Origin: Citrobacter sp. On2M
Lineage (GTDB): Bacteria > Pseudomonadota > Gammaproteobacteria > Enterobacterales > Enterobacteriaceae
Length of the DNA stretch: 64,000 nucleotides
Direction of reading: 5' to 3'
Assembly (NCBI RefSeq): GCF_018035235.1
Contig: NZ_WPCV01000002.1
Coordinates: forward strand, 744,001-808,000
Translations under genes and position numbers: made by a program
Notes under the pieces: generated by a model
What the model saw: the letters and a program-made list of their open reading frames with translations, nothing else
Database searches by the model: none
What the model was told of the DNA's origin: nothing
In this document: positions 53,930 through 62,489 of the stretch, in pieces
Numbering within the stretch: the first letter of the stretch is position 1
Layout: every line of letters starts with the position of its first letter

Positions 53930-55246
53930 ATGGATGCTTTGTTTTTTTTACAATTATTTATTGTGCTCGCTTGTATTGGTATCGGCGGGCGTTATGGCGG
54001 AATGGGACTTGGTGCTGGGGGCGGACTTGGTGTTGCAATATTAGTTCTGGGTTTTGGACTTAAGCCCTCCACACCATCTATTACTGCAATGTTAATTATT
54101 ATTTGTGTTATTGGCGCAGTCAGTGTATTACAGGCTGCTGGTGGACTTGATTATCTTGTGCGCGTGGCTGAAAAATTACTCCGTAAAAAGCCACAAGCTA
54201 TTACTTTTGTTGCTCCAATACTGACTTCAATATTTACGTTATTCTGCGGGACCACTTACGTTGCATTCTCTTTGTATCCGGTCGTCGCTGAGGTTGCCGC
54301 TGAAGCTAAGGTCCGCCCGGAGCGAGCGTTATCAGCAACAGTTATAGCGGCTAGTGTCGCGGTTGCCGCCAGCCCGATGAGTGCAGCAACAGCGGGGATG
54401 CTGGCTATTCTGCATGAATATGCTGGAATTAGCCTTGGACAAATACTGGCTATTGCTCTTCCTTCATTTTTTATGGCTGCCATTGTTACAAGCTTTTCAG
54501 TTTACAAACGCGGTAAAGAGCTGGAGGATGATCCTGAGTTTCAGAGGCGTGTTGCCGCTGGTGAATATGAGTTCATGCATACTGCGCAGAAAAAAGAATA
54601 TGTTGCTTCAGCGGGCGCAAAAAAAGGGGTCGTTATCTTTGCGATTGGGGTGGTGCTGGTTCTAATTTTAGGTTCTTTTACCGGGTTACTCCCTTCCTGG
54701 GATGGAAAAAGACTGTCAACCCCGATGGTTATTCAAATGATTATGCTGACAGCTGCTTTGTTTATTATGATTGTCAGTAAAGTACCAAGTAGTACCTTGA
54801 ACAGTGGCTCAGTATTCCGTGCTGGTTTAATGGGGGTGGTTGCAATACTTGGCGTTTCATGGATGACGGCAACGTTTTTTGATGCTTATCAGCCAGAATT
54901 GATTAAGGTCTTTGGTGGTATGGTAAATGGCGCACCGATGCTTTTTGGTGTGGTTGTGTTCTTGTTCTCTCTGGTCATTATGAGCCCTGCGGCGACGGTT
55001 GCCGCCATCATGCCACTAGGTGTTACCCTGGGAATACCAGCACCGTATCTTATCGCCATTTTTGCCTGTACCTGTGGTGATTTTATTATACCGGGCGCCA
55101 ATCAAATCGGTTGCGTTGCATTTGACCGAACAGGCACGACAAAGATTGGACGTTTTGTTGTCAATCATAGCTACATTCGTCCGGGTTTTGTGATGGTTAT
55201 CTCTCAGGTAATTTTTGCCTACTTAATTGCTCAGGTTGTCCTGTAG
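53930..55246 (+). CDS. DcuA/DcuB-family C4-dicarboxylate carrier (first copy)
   Basis: This 438-residue membrane protein has about ten to twelve hydrophobic segments and aligns with E. coli DcuA/DcuB over its whole length: GIGGRYGGMGLGAGGGLGVA at the start, LQAAGGLDYLV (about 68-78), VAASPMSAAT (about 145), and near the end DRTGTTKIGRFVVNHSYIRPG. Dcu carriers exchange fumarate, malate or aspartate for succinate during anaerobic growth. It follows the lyase by 62 bases on the same strand and is probably co-transcribed. It may bring in the lyase substrate or exchange its C4 product. Confidence 0.9.
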   Translation: MDALFFLQLFIVLACIGIGGRYGGMGLGAGGGLGVAILVLGFGLKPSTPSITAMLIIICVIGAVSVLQAAGGLDYLVRVAEKLLRKKPQAITFVAPILTSIFTLFCGTTYVAFSLYPVVAEVAAEAKVRPERALSATVIAASVAVAASPMSAATAGMLAILHEYAGISLGQILAIALPSFFMAAIVTSFSVYKRGKELEDDPEFQRRVAAGEYEFMHTAQKKEYVASAGAKKGVVIFAIGVVLVLILGSFTGLLPSWDGKRLSTPMVIQMIMLTAALFIMIVSKVPSSTLNSGSVFRAGLMGVVAILGVSWMTATFFDAYQPELIKVFGGMVNGAPMLFGVVVFLFSLVIMSPAATVAAIMPLGVTLGIPAPYLIAIFACTCGDFIIPGANQIGCVAFDRTGTTKIGRFVVNHSYIRPGFVMVISQVIFAYLIAQVVL

Positions 55247-55369
55247 AGCGCATTCTGTGGGAAATGGCAGTAGTAATATTGAGAAGGACGTAATGGCATC
55301 CTCTCTGAACTGAATCAAGGGGGATGCCAAAACAAGTAGGTATTAGCTCTATTTAATTACTCTACCGCG
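55247..55369. repeat. convergent spacer with inverted repeat between the two carriers
   Basis: TGGCATCC (55294-55301) pairs with GGATGCCA (55322-55329) across a 20-base loop. It could end both convergent transcripts, but there is no T-tract. No mobile-element signature is recognised. Confidence 0.5.
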
Positions 55370-56686
55370 CTACATCAGCATACTGGAAAAAAGGAAGCAA
55401 AAAAGCGTTGATGCGACAACGGTAACAAGGCCGGGTAGCATATAGCTGTGATTAACCACATACTTGCCAATTCGAGTTGTCCCAGTACGATCAAACGCCA
55501 CACAGCCAATCTGTGCTCCCCCCGGAATAATGAATGATCCACAGGTTAGTGGGAGCAGGGCGACCAAAGTTTCTGCCGGATATCCCATTAACACGCCTGC
55601 GGGGAGTAATGCTACAGCAGTTGCCGCTGGGCTATAAATTACGGCAGAAAGCCCAAAAACAATAATGCCGAACAATACTGGATTCTGAAAATCGTGGAAA
55701 GCCGTGTTAAATAATTCGTGCCATGCTTCAAAAAAGGAGTTCATCATCCATGACAGACCAAATATGGCGACAACACCCACAAGGCCGGCTTTGAAAACAG
55801 AACCTGAATCAAGTTTTGAAGGAGAAATTCGACACACCATCATAATAATACATGCTGTTGTCAGCATAACTATTTGCAGCGTGGTTGGGATACTCATACG
55901 CTCCATCCCTGTGCCGTTATTCCATTCAGGACGTAGTTCAGGAATTGAACCCATAAGCACGACCAGGATGATCCCGATAAGAAAAATCAGTAATCCTCTC
56001 TTGGCCTCTTTAGTCACTATGCTGGCTGCTCGCTCTTCAGCTTTTATCGATTCGAACTCACCTTCAGCAACTCTGCGTTGGAATTCCGGATCGCTGCTAA
56101 GCTCGTGACCTCTTTTAAAGACGAACAGGCAGCCGACAAGACAGCCAAGGAAAGTTCCGGGAATGGTGACTAACAAGATATCTAAAGCAGAGACATGTAA
56201 TCCAGCAAGAACTGCAATTGTCCCTGTCACGACCGCACTGACTGGGCTGGCAATGAGCCCAAAATTGGCAGCGATGACTGACATCGACATAGCTCTTTCT
56301 GGCCGTACCCTCGCATCTGCTGCAATTTCTGCAATTACTGGATAAACGGAAAAGGCAACATATCCAGTTCCGCAGATTGCAGTGAAAAGGTAAGCGACTG
56401 CTGGTCCGAGAAAAGTGATAGCGCCCGGCCACTTTCTGAGGATCCGTTCAGCCATCGTAACGAATAAATCAAGCCCGCCAGCAGCCTGGAGAATTGTGAT
56501 ACAAGTGATAACAGCAAGGATAATAGAAATAACAGTTATAGGAGGTGAGTCGGGCGGGAGTCCAAAACCAAAAGTCAGGATAGCGAGTCCTAACCCGCCT
56601 GCAGCCCCCAGGCCAATCCCGCCAAAACGCCCACCTATACCGATACATATAAGCACTATCGCAAACTGAGTTACGAATAACACCAT
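55370..56686 (-). CDS. DcuA/DcuB-family C4-dicarboxylate carrier (second copy)
   Basis: This is also 438 residues and clearly paralogous to the neighbour across the convergent spacer (shared GIGGRFGGIGLGAAGGLGLA, LQAAGGLDLFV, SDPEFQRRVAEGEFE, GCVAFDRTGTTRIGKYVVNHS). The two differ enough in the membrane core to suggest different substrates or directions. It is divergent from the GntR/FCD gene, which may control it through the palindrome at 56769-56786. AAGGAATTAATT precedes the ATG. Confidence 0.9.
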   Translation of the reverse strand: MVLFVTQFAIVLICIGIGGRFGGIGLGAAGGLGLAILTFGFGLPPDSPPITVISIILAVITCITILQAAGGLDLFVTMAERILRKWPGAITFLGPAVAYLFTAICGTGYVAFSVYPVIAEIAADARVRPERAMSMSVIAANFGLIASPVSAVVTGTIAVLAGLHVSALDILLVTIPGTFLGCLVGCLFVFKRGHELSSDPEFQRRVAEGEFESIKAEERAASIVTKEAKRGLLIFLIGIILVVLMGSIPELRPEWNNGTGMERMSIPTTLQIVMLTTACIIMMVCRISPSKLDSGSVFKAGLVGVVAIFGLSWMMNSFFEAWHELFNTAFHDFQNPVLFGIIVFGLSAVIYSPAATAVALLPAGVLMGYPAETLVALLPLTCGSFIIPGGAQIGCVAFDRTGTTRIGKYVVNHSYMLPGLVTVVASTLFCFLFSSMLM

Positions 56687-56768
56687 AATTAATTCCTTTT
56701 TATTAACAAATAGCTTGATATAATTTGAATAATAGGGGCTATAATCTTACCATAACAGTATATTAAGC

Positions 56769-56786
56769 AATCTAACTTATTAGATT
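56769..56786. promoter_or_regulatory. candidate operator for the GntR/FCD regulator
   Basis: AATCTAA-CTTA-TTAGATT is a perfect inverted repeat of seven bases per arm with four between. It lies in the divergent spacer between the second carrier and the regulator gene. GntR/FCD dimers bind short palindromes of this size. A half site with the same AATCTAA is seen upstream of the lyase at 52262-52268. Confidence 0.6.
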
Positions 56787-56830
56787 ATTTATACTCATGA
56801 GTTTTGTTGCTCTTTAATCAGAGAGTGTTT

Positions 56831-57487
56831 ATGGATAACAAAAACGAACTATTTGAAAGTATTAAAAATTATCTGCTTGATGATGCTAACCGTGATGCAG
56901 ATGGTCGCATTGAAACTGAGACTGAACTTGCTGTTCGTTTTAATACATCAAGATATAAAGTTCGTCAGGCGCTCAGCACACTGGTTCAGATGGGAATGCT
57001 TGAACGCTCTCCCCGTCGTGGCAGCGTCTTGAAAAATTTGGAACAGCACAACATAAATAACCAGTTGCTAATGCAGTTTGATTTGTCCGGGTTTGATATC
57101 ACAGAATTTACAGAGGCAAGGATCCTGATTGAGTGTGCGATTATCCCTCTGGCAACGCGCAGAATTTTCCCGGCAATGCTCTCTAAACTGGAGAGTGAGT
57201 TAAGGCTCATTGAAGAAAATGCTGATAACCCGCTGGTGGCCGATCGTCACGACAGGGATTTTCATTTACTGTTGCTACAGGCGAGTGGTAACCGGGTGCT
57301 TCAGGTTTTCTCTGATGTTTTGATTACTTATTTCGAGAAAACCAGGGAGTCGCTACCTGCTAACGATCGTCAGTATTTTCTTGATACGGCGACAAAACAG
57401 AGAGAAATACTGCTTCATATCAAAAAAGGGGATGCACAGATGGCATCTGAGTTGATGAGAGCACATTTGCTGGAAAAAAGGCTGTAG
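56831..57487 (+). CDS. GntR-family regulator with FCD (FadR-type) ligand domain
   Basis: The 218-residue regulator has an N-terminal winged helix (about 1-68: ETELAVRFNTSRYKVRQALS, GMLERSPRRGSVL) and an all-helical FCD domain (about 80-218: TEFTEARILIECAI, DRHDRDFHLLLLQASGN). The Asp/His pattern fits the metal site of FCD domains that bind carboxylic acids. It is divergent from the second carrier and probably controls the block with a C4-dicarboxylate or the lyase substrate as effector; this is inferred. The ATG at 56831 is preferred over an upstream codon at 56804. Confidence 0.9.
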   Translation: MDNKNELFESIKNYLLDDANRDADGRIETETELAVRFNTSRYKVRQALSTLVQMGMLERSPRRGSVLKNLEQHNINNQLLMQFDLSGFDITEFTEARILIECAIIPLATRRIFPAMLSKLESELRLIEENADNPLVADRHDRDFHLLLLQASGNRVLQVFSDVLITYFEKTRESLPANDRQYFLDTATKQREILLHIKKGDAQMASELMRAHLLEKRL

Positions 57488-57525
57488 GTCCTCTGTTCAT
57501 CTGTTCAGATCGTGAATGTTGTTGA

Positions 57526-57551
57526 GTCCCCGCACCGTCGGGGATTTTTTT
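57526..57551 (+). terminator. intrinsic terminator after the GntR/FCD gene
   Basis: TCCCCG (57527-57532) pairs with CGGGGA (57539-57544), followed by seven T residues. It closes the inserted block before ucpA. Confidence 0.9.
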
Positions 57552-57660
57552 ACCTGAGATTAACCTGATTTAGTGAGCTATTCCTCAGCACTAATTTGTT
57601 ATTGCTGTATCTTCTGCGTGAATGAAGCGAAGGCTTCATATTCAAAAGGAGAATATTGAA

Positions 57661-58452
57661 ATGGGAAAACTCACGGGCAAAACAGCATTGATTACGGGCG
57701 CATCTCAGGGTATTGGCGAAGGGATTGCCAGAACGTTTGCCCGCCATGGCGCGAACTTAATCCTGCTGGATATCTCCGATGAGATTGAAAAACTGGCGGA
57801 TGAACTGGCTGGACGCGGCCACCGTTGTACGGCGGTTCACGCTGACGTCAGAGATTTTGCTTCTGTTACCGCCGCGGTGAAACGCGCGAAGAAAATTGAA
57901 GGCAAAATCGATATTCTGGTCAACAATGCGGGGGTTTGTCGCCTCGGCAACTTCCTTGATATGAGCGATGAAGATCGCGATTTCCACATTGATATCAACA
58001 TTAAAGGTGTCTGGAACGTGACGAAAGCCGTTCTGCCGGAGATGATTGCGCGCAAAGATGGGCGTATCGTAATGATGTCATCAGTGACTGGCGATATGGT
58101 TGCCGATCCGGGTGAGACGGCCTATGCGCTGTCGAAAGCCGCGATCATCGGTTTGACCAAATCCCTGGCGGTGGAATACGCGCAGTCCGGCATTCGCGTT
58201 AATGCTATTTGCCCGGGCTACGTTCGTACGCCGATGGCAGAGAATATCGCGCGTCAATCTAACCCGGAAGATCCTGAATCCGTATTAGTCGAAATGGCGA
58301 AAGCGATCCCGATGCGCCGTTTGGCCTGCCCGCTCGAAGTCGGTGAACTGGCGGCGTTCCTGGCGTCGGATGAGTCCAGTTACTTAACTGGCACGCAAAA
58401 CGTGATTGATGGCGGCAGCACCCTGCCTGAAAGCGTTAGCGTCGGCGTCTGA
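57661..58452 (+). CDS. ucpA: short-chain oxidoreductase UcpA
   Basis: This 263-residue SDR-family oxidoreductase has the NAD(P) motif TGASQGIGEG (about 13-22), NNAGV (about 89) and the catalytic Ser/Tyr/Lys set (SSVTGDM..., YALSKAA, about 142-160). UcpA lies upstream of cysP in E. coli and was linked to furan tolerance; the natural substrate is unknown. The ATG at 57661 follows AAAAGGAGAATATTGAA; the longer open frame from 57622 is not used. Confidence 0.95.
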   Translation: MGKLTGKTALITGASQGIGEGIARTFARHGANLILLDISDEIEKLADELAGRGHRCTAVHADVRDFASVTAAVKRAKKIEGKIDILVNNAGVCRLGNFLDMSDEDRDFHIDINIKGVWNVTKAVLPEMIARKDGRIVMMSSVTGDMVADPGETAYALSKAAIIGLTKSLAVEYAQSGIRVNAICPGYVRTPMAENIARQSNPEDPESVLVEMAKAIPMRRLACPLEVGELAAFLASDESSYLTGTQNVIDGGSTLPESVSVGV

Positions 58453-58463
58453 TTGATGCCGGT

Positions 58464-58488
58464 CTCCTCCCCATGTGCAGGGGAGGAG
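58464..58488 (+). terminator. strong hairpin after ucpA
   Basis: CTCCTCCCC (58464-58472) pairs perfectly with GGGGAGGAG (58480-58488). The following sequence is pyrimidine-rich without a pure T-tract, so termination may be partial. Confidence 0.6.
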
Positions 58489-58609
58489 GTACCTCTTATT
58501 CTCTTTTCAACTTTCAAATCATCAAACGGTATATAAAACCGTTACTCCTTTAGCGCTGGTTATAAATATGATGGCAAATAGAAAGTCATTAAATTTATAA
58601 GGGTGCGCA
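58489..58609 (+). promoter_or_regulatory. cysP promoter region (CysB-controlled)
   Basis: An inverted repeat AACGGT-ATATAAA-ACCGTT (58525-58543) and a TATAAAT element (near 58560) lie before cysP, and the text closely resembles the E. coli cysP upstream region as I recall it. CysB with N-acetylserine activates this promoter in E. coli. The exact CysB boxes were not resolved. Confidence 0.55.
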
Positions 58610-59626
58610 ATGGCCGTTAACTTACTGAAAAAAAGAACCCTGACGCTGGCTGCAATGCTATTGCTGGTGGGTCAGGCGCAGGCAACGGAACTGCTGAACA
58701 GTTCATATGATGTTTCACGTGAGCTTTTTGCCGCCCTTAATCCATCGTTTGAACAGCAATGGGCGAAGGATAATGGCGGTGATAAACTGACGATTAAACA
58801 ATCACATGCCGGGTCATCAAAACAAGCGTTGGCGATTCTGCAAGGGCTGAAAGCCGATGTGGTGACCTATAACCAGGTCACCGATGTGCAGATCCTGCAT
58901 GACAAAGGCAAACTGATCCCCGCCGACTGGCAAAGTCGTCTGCCGAATAACAGCTCGCCGTTCTATTCCACCATGGGTTTCCTGGTGCGTAAGGGGAACC
59001 CGAAAAACATTCATGACTGGAATGACCTTGTGCGTTCTGATGTGAAACTGATTTTCCCGAACCCCAAAACCTCCGGTAACGCGCGCTATACCTATCTTGC
59101 GGCGTGGGGCGCTGCGGATAAAGCGGACGGTGGCGATAAAGCCAAAACCGAACAGTTCATGACCCAGTTTCTGAAAAACGTCGAAGTGTTTGATACCGGT
59201 GGTCGCGGAGCTACCACCACTTTTGCAGAGCGCGGATTGGGCGATGTACTGATTAGCTTCGAATCCGAAGTGAACAACATTCGTAAACAGTATGAAGCGC
59301 AGGGTTTCGAAGTTGTTATCCCGAAAACCAATATCCTCGCCGAATTTCCGGTAGCCTGGGTAGATAAAAACGTGCAGGCCAACGGGACTGAAAAAGCGGC
59401 GAAAGCGTACCTGAACTGGTTGTACAGCCCACAGGCGCAAACCATCATTACCGATTTCTATTACCGCGTGAATAACCCGCAGGTGATGGACAAACAGCAA
59501 GATAAATTCCCGCAGACCGAACTTTTCCGCGTGGAAGACAAGTTTGGTTCATGGCCTGAGGTCATGAAAACGCACTTTGTCAGCGGCGGTGAACTGGACA
59601 AACTGTTGGCGGCGGGGCGTAAGTAA
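58610..59626 (+). CDS. cysP: thiosulfate/sulfate-binding periplasmic protein CysP
   Basis: CysP is the periplasmic binding protein that delivers thiosulfate and sulfate to CysUWA. The 338-residue protein has a Sec signal with likely cleavage after AQA (residue 25) and the binding-protein fold ([10 protein letters not shown] about 64-73, [17 protein letters not shown]). It is the first gene of cysPUWAM; the cysU ATG follows its stop without a gap. Confidence 0.97.
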   Translation: MAVNLLKKRTLTLAAMLLLVGQAQATELLNSSYDVSRELFAALNPSFEQQWAKDNGGDKLTIKQSHAGSSKQALAILQGLKADVVTYNQVTDVQILHDKGKLIPADWQSRLPNNSSPFYSTMGFLVRKGNPKNIHDWNDLVRSDVKLIFPNPKTSGNARYTYLAAWGAADKADGGDKAKTEQFMTQFLKNVEVFDTGGRGATTTFAERGLGDVLISFESEVNNIRKQYEAQGFEVVIPKTNILAEFPVAWVDKNVQANGTEKAAKAYLNWLYSPQAQTIITDFYYRVNNPQVMDKQQDKFPQTELFRVEDKFGSWPEVMKTHFVSGGELDKLLAAGRK

Positions 59627-60460
59627 ATGTTTGCTGTTTCTTCCCGACGCGTGCTGCCTGGCTTCACCTTAAGCCTGGGCACCAGCTTACTTTTTGTCTG
59701 CCTGATATTGCTGCTGCCGCTTAGCGCGCTGTTGATGCAATTGGCGCAAATGAGCTGGGCACAATACTGGGATGTAATTACCAACCCGCAGGTGGTAGCG
59801 GCTTATAAAGTGACGCTGCTGTCGGCATTTGTGGCATCGATTTTCAACGGCGTGTTTGGCTTGCTGATGGCGTGGATCTTGACCCGCTATCGCTTTCCGG
59901 GCCGTACGCTGCTGGATGCGTTGATGGATCTGCCGTTTGCGTTGCCAACGGCGGTAGCAGGTCTGACGCTGGCGTCGTTGTTTTCGGTCAACGGTTTCTA
60001 CGGTGAGTGGCTGGCGAAGTTTGATATCAAGGTGACCTACACCTGGCTCGGTATCGCGGTGGCGATGGCGTTTACCAGCATTCCGTTTGTGGTGCGAACC
60101 GTGCAGCCTGTGCTGGAAGAGTTAGGCCCGGAATATGAAGAAGCCGCAGAAACGCTCGGTGCCACGCGCTGGCAGAGCTTTCGTAAAGTGGTGCTGCCGG
60201 AGCTGTCTCCTGCGCTGGTGGCGGGCGTTGCGCTTTCGTTTACCCGCAGCCTCGGTGAGTTTGGCGCGGTTATCTTTATCGCTGGGAACATCGCATGGAA
60301 AACGGAAGTGACCTCGCTGATGATTTTTGTTCGGCTACAGGAGTTTGACTACCCGGCCGCCAGCGCGATTGCCTCTGTGATCCTCGGGGCGTCATTGCTG
60401 CTGCTGTTTTCGATTAACACCCTGCAAAGTCGCTTTGGTCGACGCGTGGTAGGTCACTGA
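59627..60460 (+). CDS. cysU: sulfate/thiosulfate ABC permease CysU (CysT)
   Basis: CysU is one of two membrane subunits of the sulfate importer. The 277-residue protein has about six segments and the EAA coupling loop (EEAAETLGATRWQSFRKVVL, about 171-190). It starts at the base after the cysP stop, and its stop overlaps the cysW start (TGATG). Confidence 0.96.
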   Translation: MFAVSSRRVLPGFTLSLGTSLLFVCLILLLPLSALLMQLAQMSWAQYWDVITNPQVVAAYKVTLLSAFVASIFNGVFGLLMAWILTRYRFPGRTLLDALMDLPFALPTAVAGLTLASLFSVNGFYGEWLAKFDIKVTYTWLGIAVAMAFTSIPFVVRTVQPVLEELGPEYEEAAETLGATRWQSFRKVVLPELSPALVAGVALSFTRSLGEFGAVIFIAGNIAWKTEVTSLMIFVRLQEFDYPAASAIASVILGASLLLLFSINTLQSRFGRRVVGH

Positions 60461-61335
60461 TGGCAGACATTACTCAATTGAAACACTATGGCGCACCCCG
60501 CATCAACTGGGGGAAATGGTTTCTGATCGGGACTGGCATGCTGGTGTCAGCATTTATTTTGCTGGTGCCGATGATTTACATCTTCGTGCAGGCGTTCAGC
60601 AAGGGATTAATGCCGGTATTACAGAACCTGGCCGACCCGGACATGCTGCACGCTATCTGGCTGACGGTGCTGATTGCGCTGATTGCTGTACCAGTGAACC
60701 TGGTGTTTGGCGTGTTGCTGGCGTGGCTGGTGACCCGTTTTAACTTCCCTGGACGCCAGCTATTGCTGACCTTACTGGATATTCCGTTTGCCGTCTCACC
60801 AGTGGTCGCCGGCCTGGTATATCTGCTGTTTTACGGCTCTAACGGTCCGCTGGGGGGATGGCTGGATGAACACAATCTGCAAATTATGTTTGCCTGGCCG
60901 GGAATGGTGCTGGTCACAGTATTCGTCACCTGTCCGTTTGTGGTGCGTGAATTGGTGCCGGTGATGTTAAGCCAGGGCAGCAATGAAGACGAAGCGGCGG
61001 TTCTGCTTGGCGCGTCCGGTTGGCAGATGTTCCGCCGCGTGACGTTGCCGAATATTCGTTGGGCGTTGCTGTACGGCGTGGTGCTGACCAACGCCCGTGC
61101 GATTGGTGAGTTTGGTGCGGTATCGGTGGTTTCCGGCTCGATTCGCGGCGAAACCTTGTCCCTGCCGCTACAGATTGAATTACTGGAGCAGGACTACAAC
61201 ACCGTCGGCTCTTTTACCGCTGCGGCGTTATTAACGCTGATGGCGATTATTACCCTGTTTTTGAAGAGCATGTTGCAATGGCGCCTGGAAAACCAGGAGA
61301 AACGCGCGCAGCAGGAGGAAAATCATGAGCATTGA
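60460..61335 (+). CDS. cysW: sulfate/thiosulfate ABC permease CysW
   Basis: CysW is the partner of CysU, with 291 residues, about six membrane segments and an EAA loop ([20 protein letters not shown], about 177-196). The ATG overlaps the cysU stop by one base, and the end overlaps cysA by 11 bases. Confidence 0.96.
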   Translation: MADITQLKHYGAPRINWGKWFLIGTGMLVSAFILLVPMIYIFVQAFSKGLMPVLQNLADPDMLHAIWLTVLIALIAVPVNLVFGVLLAWLVTRFNFPGRQLLLTLLDIPFAVSPVVAGLVYLLFYGSNGPLGGWLDEHNLQIMFAWPGMVLVTVFVTCPFVVRELVPVMLSQGSNEDEAAVLLGASGWQMFRRVTLPNIRWALLYGVVLTNARAIGEFGAVSVVSGSIRGETLSLPLQIELLEQDYNTVGSFTAAALLTLMAIITLFLKSMLQWRLENQEKRAQQEENHEH

Positions 61336-62422
61336 GATTGCCAATATTAAGAAGTCTTTTGGTCGCACCCAGGTGCTGAACGATATCTCGCTGGATATTC
61401 CTTCGGGTCAGATGGTCGCGCTTCTGGGGCCATCCGGCTCGGGTAAAACCACGCTGCTACGCATCATTGCCGGGCTGGAGCATCAGTCCAGCGGGCATAT
61501 CCGTTTTCACGGTACTGACGTCAGTCGTCTGCATGCCCGCGACCGTAAGGTGGGATTCGTGTTCCAGCATTATGCGCTGTTTCGCCATATGAGCGTTTTC
61601 GACAACATCGCTTTTGGCCTGACGGTTCTGCCACGGCGTGAGCGTCCGAATGCGGCGGCTATCAAAGCAAAAGTTACCCAACTGCTGGAGATGGTTCAAT
61701 TGGCTCATCTGGCTGACCGTTTCCCGGCGCAGCTTTCCGGCGGGCAAAAACAGCGTGTGGCGTTGGCGCGTGCGCTGGCGGTAGAGCCGCAGATCCTGCT
61801 GCTCGACGAGCCGTTTGGCGCGCTCGATGCTCAGGTACGTAAAGAGCTGCGTCGCTGGCTGCGTCAGTTGCATGAAGAGCTGAAGTTCACCAGCGTGTTT
61901 GTTACTCACGATCAGGAGGAAGCGACAGAAGTTGCAGACCGCGTGGTGGTGATGAGCCAGGGCCATATCGAACAGGCTGATGCGCCCGATCTGGTATGGC
62001 GCGAACCGGCTACCCGTTTTGTGCTCGAGTTTATGGGCGAGGTTAACCGCCTGCAGGGGACGATTCGCGGTGGACAATTCCACGTCGGCGCACACCGCTG
62101 GCCGCTGGGCTATACGCCAGGCTATCAGGGACCGGTGGATCTGTTCCTGCGTCCGTGGGAAGTGGACGTCAGCCGCCGTACCAGTCTTGATTCACCGCTG
62201 CCGGTTCAGGTGCTGGAAGCCAGTCCGAAAGGTCACTACACCCAATTAGTTGTGCAACCGTTGGGGTGGTATAACGAACCACTGACGGTGGTCATGCAGG
62301 GGGATGATTCCCCGAGTCGCGGCGAGCGCCTGTTTGTTGGGCTGCAAAATGCACGTCTGTATAACGGCGACCAGCGCATTGAAACGCGTGAAGAGGAACT
62401 TGCTCTGGCGCAAAGTGCCTGA
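61325..62422 (+). CDS. cysA: sulfate/thiosulfate ABC transporter ATPase CysA
   Basis: CysA powers import by ATP hydrolysis. The 365-residue protein has Walker [10 protein letters not shown] (about 35-43), the Q-loop, signature LSGGQKQR (about 138), Walker [12 protein letters not shown] (about 158-168), the H-loop His (VTHDQEEA) and a C-terminal TOBE-like domain. It starts within cysW, preceded by GCAGGAGGAAAATC, and ends with a terminator before cysM. Confidence 0.97.
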   Translation: MSIEIANIKKSFGRTQVLNDISLDIPSGQMVALLGPSGSGKTTLLRIIAGLEHQSSGHIRFHGTDVSRLHARDRKVGFVFQHYALFRHMSVFDNIAFGLTVLPRRERPNAAAIKAKVTQLLEMVQLAHLADRFPAQLSGGQKQRVALARALAVEPQILLLDEPFGALDAQVRKELRRWLRQLHEELKFTSVFVTHDQEEATEVADRVVVMSQGHIEQADAPDLVWREPATRFVLEFMGEVNRLQGTIRGGQFHVGAHRWPLGYTPGYQGPVDLFLRPWEVDVSRRTSLDSPLPVQVLEASPKGHYTQLVVQPLGWYNEPLTVVMQGDDSPSRGERLFVGLQNARLYNGDQRIETREEELALAQSA

Positions 62423-62444
62423 TAGGTTAAAAAGTATGTTTATC

Positions 62445-62476
62445 GCCCGGTAAGCGCTGCGCCCCCGGGCTTTTTT
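62445..62476 (+). terminator. intrinsic terminator between cysA and cysM
   Basis: GCCCGG (62445-62450) pairs with CCGGGC (62465-62470) and six T residues follow. It is probably partial, because cysM is transcribed with cysPUWA in E. coli. Confidence 0.85.
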
Positions 62477-62489
62477 ACGAGCTTAAAAC

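Noticed and set aside
55247-55369. Insertion-sequence remnant between the two carrier genes
   Set aside because: There is an inverted repeat, but no transposase fragment, no terminal repeat pair of IS type and no target duplication that I can see.
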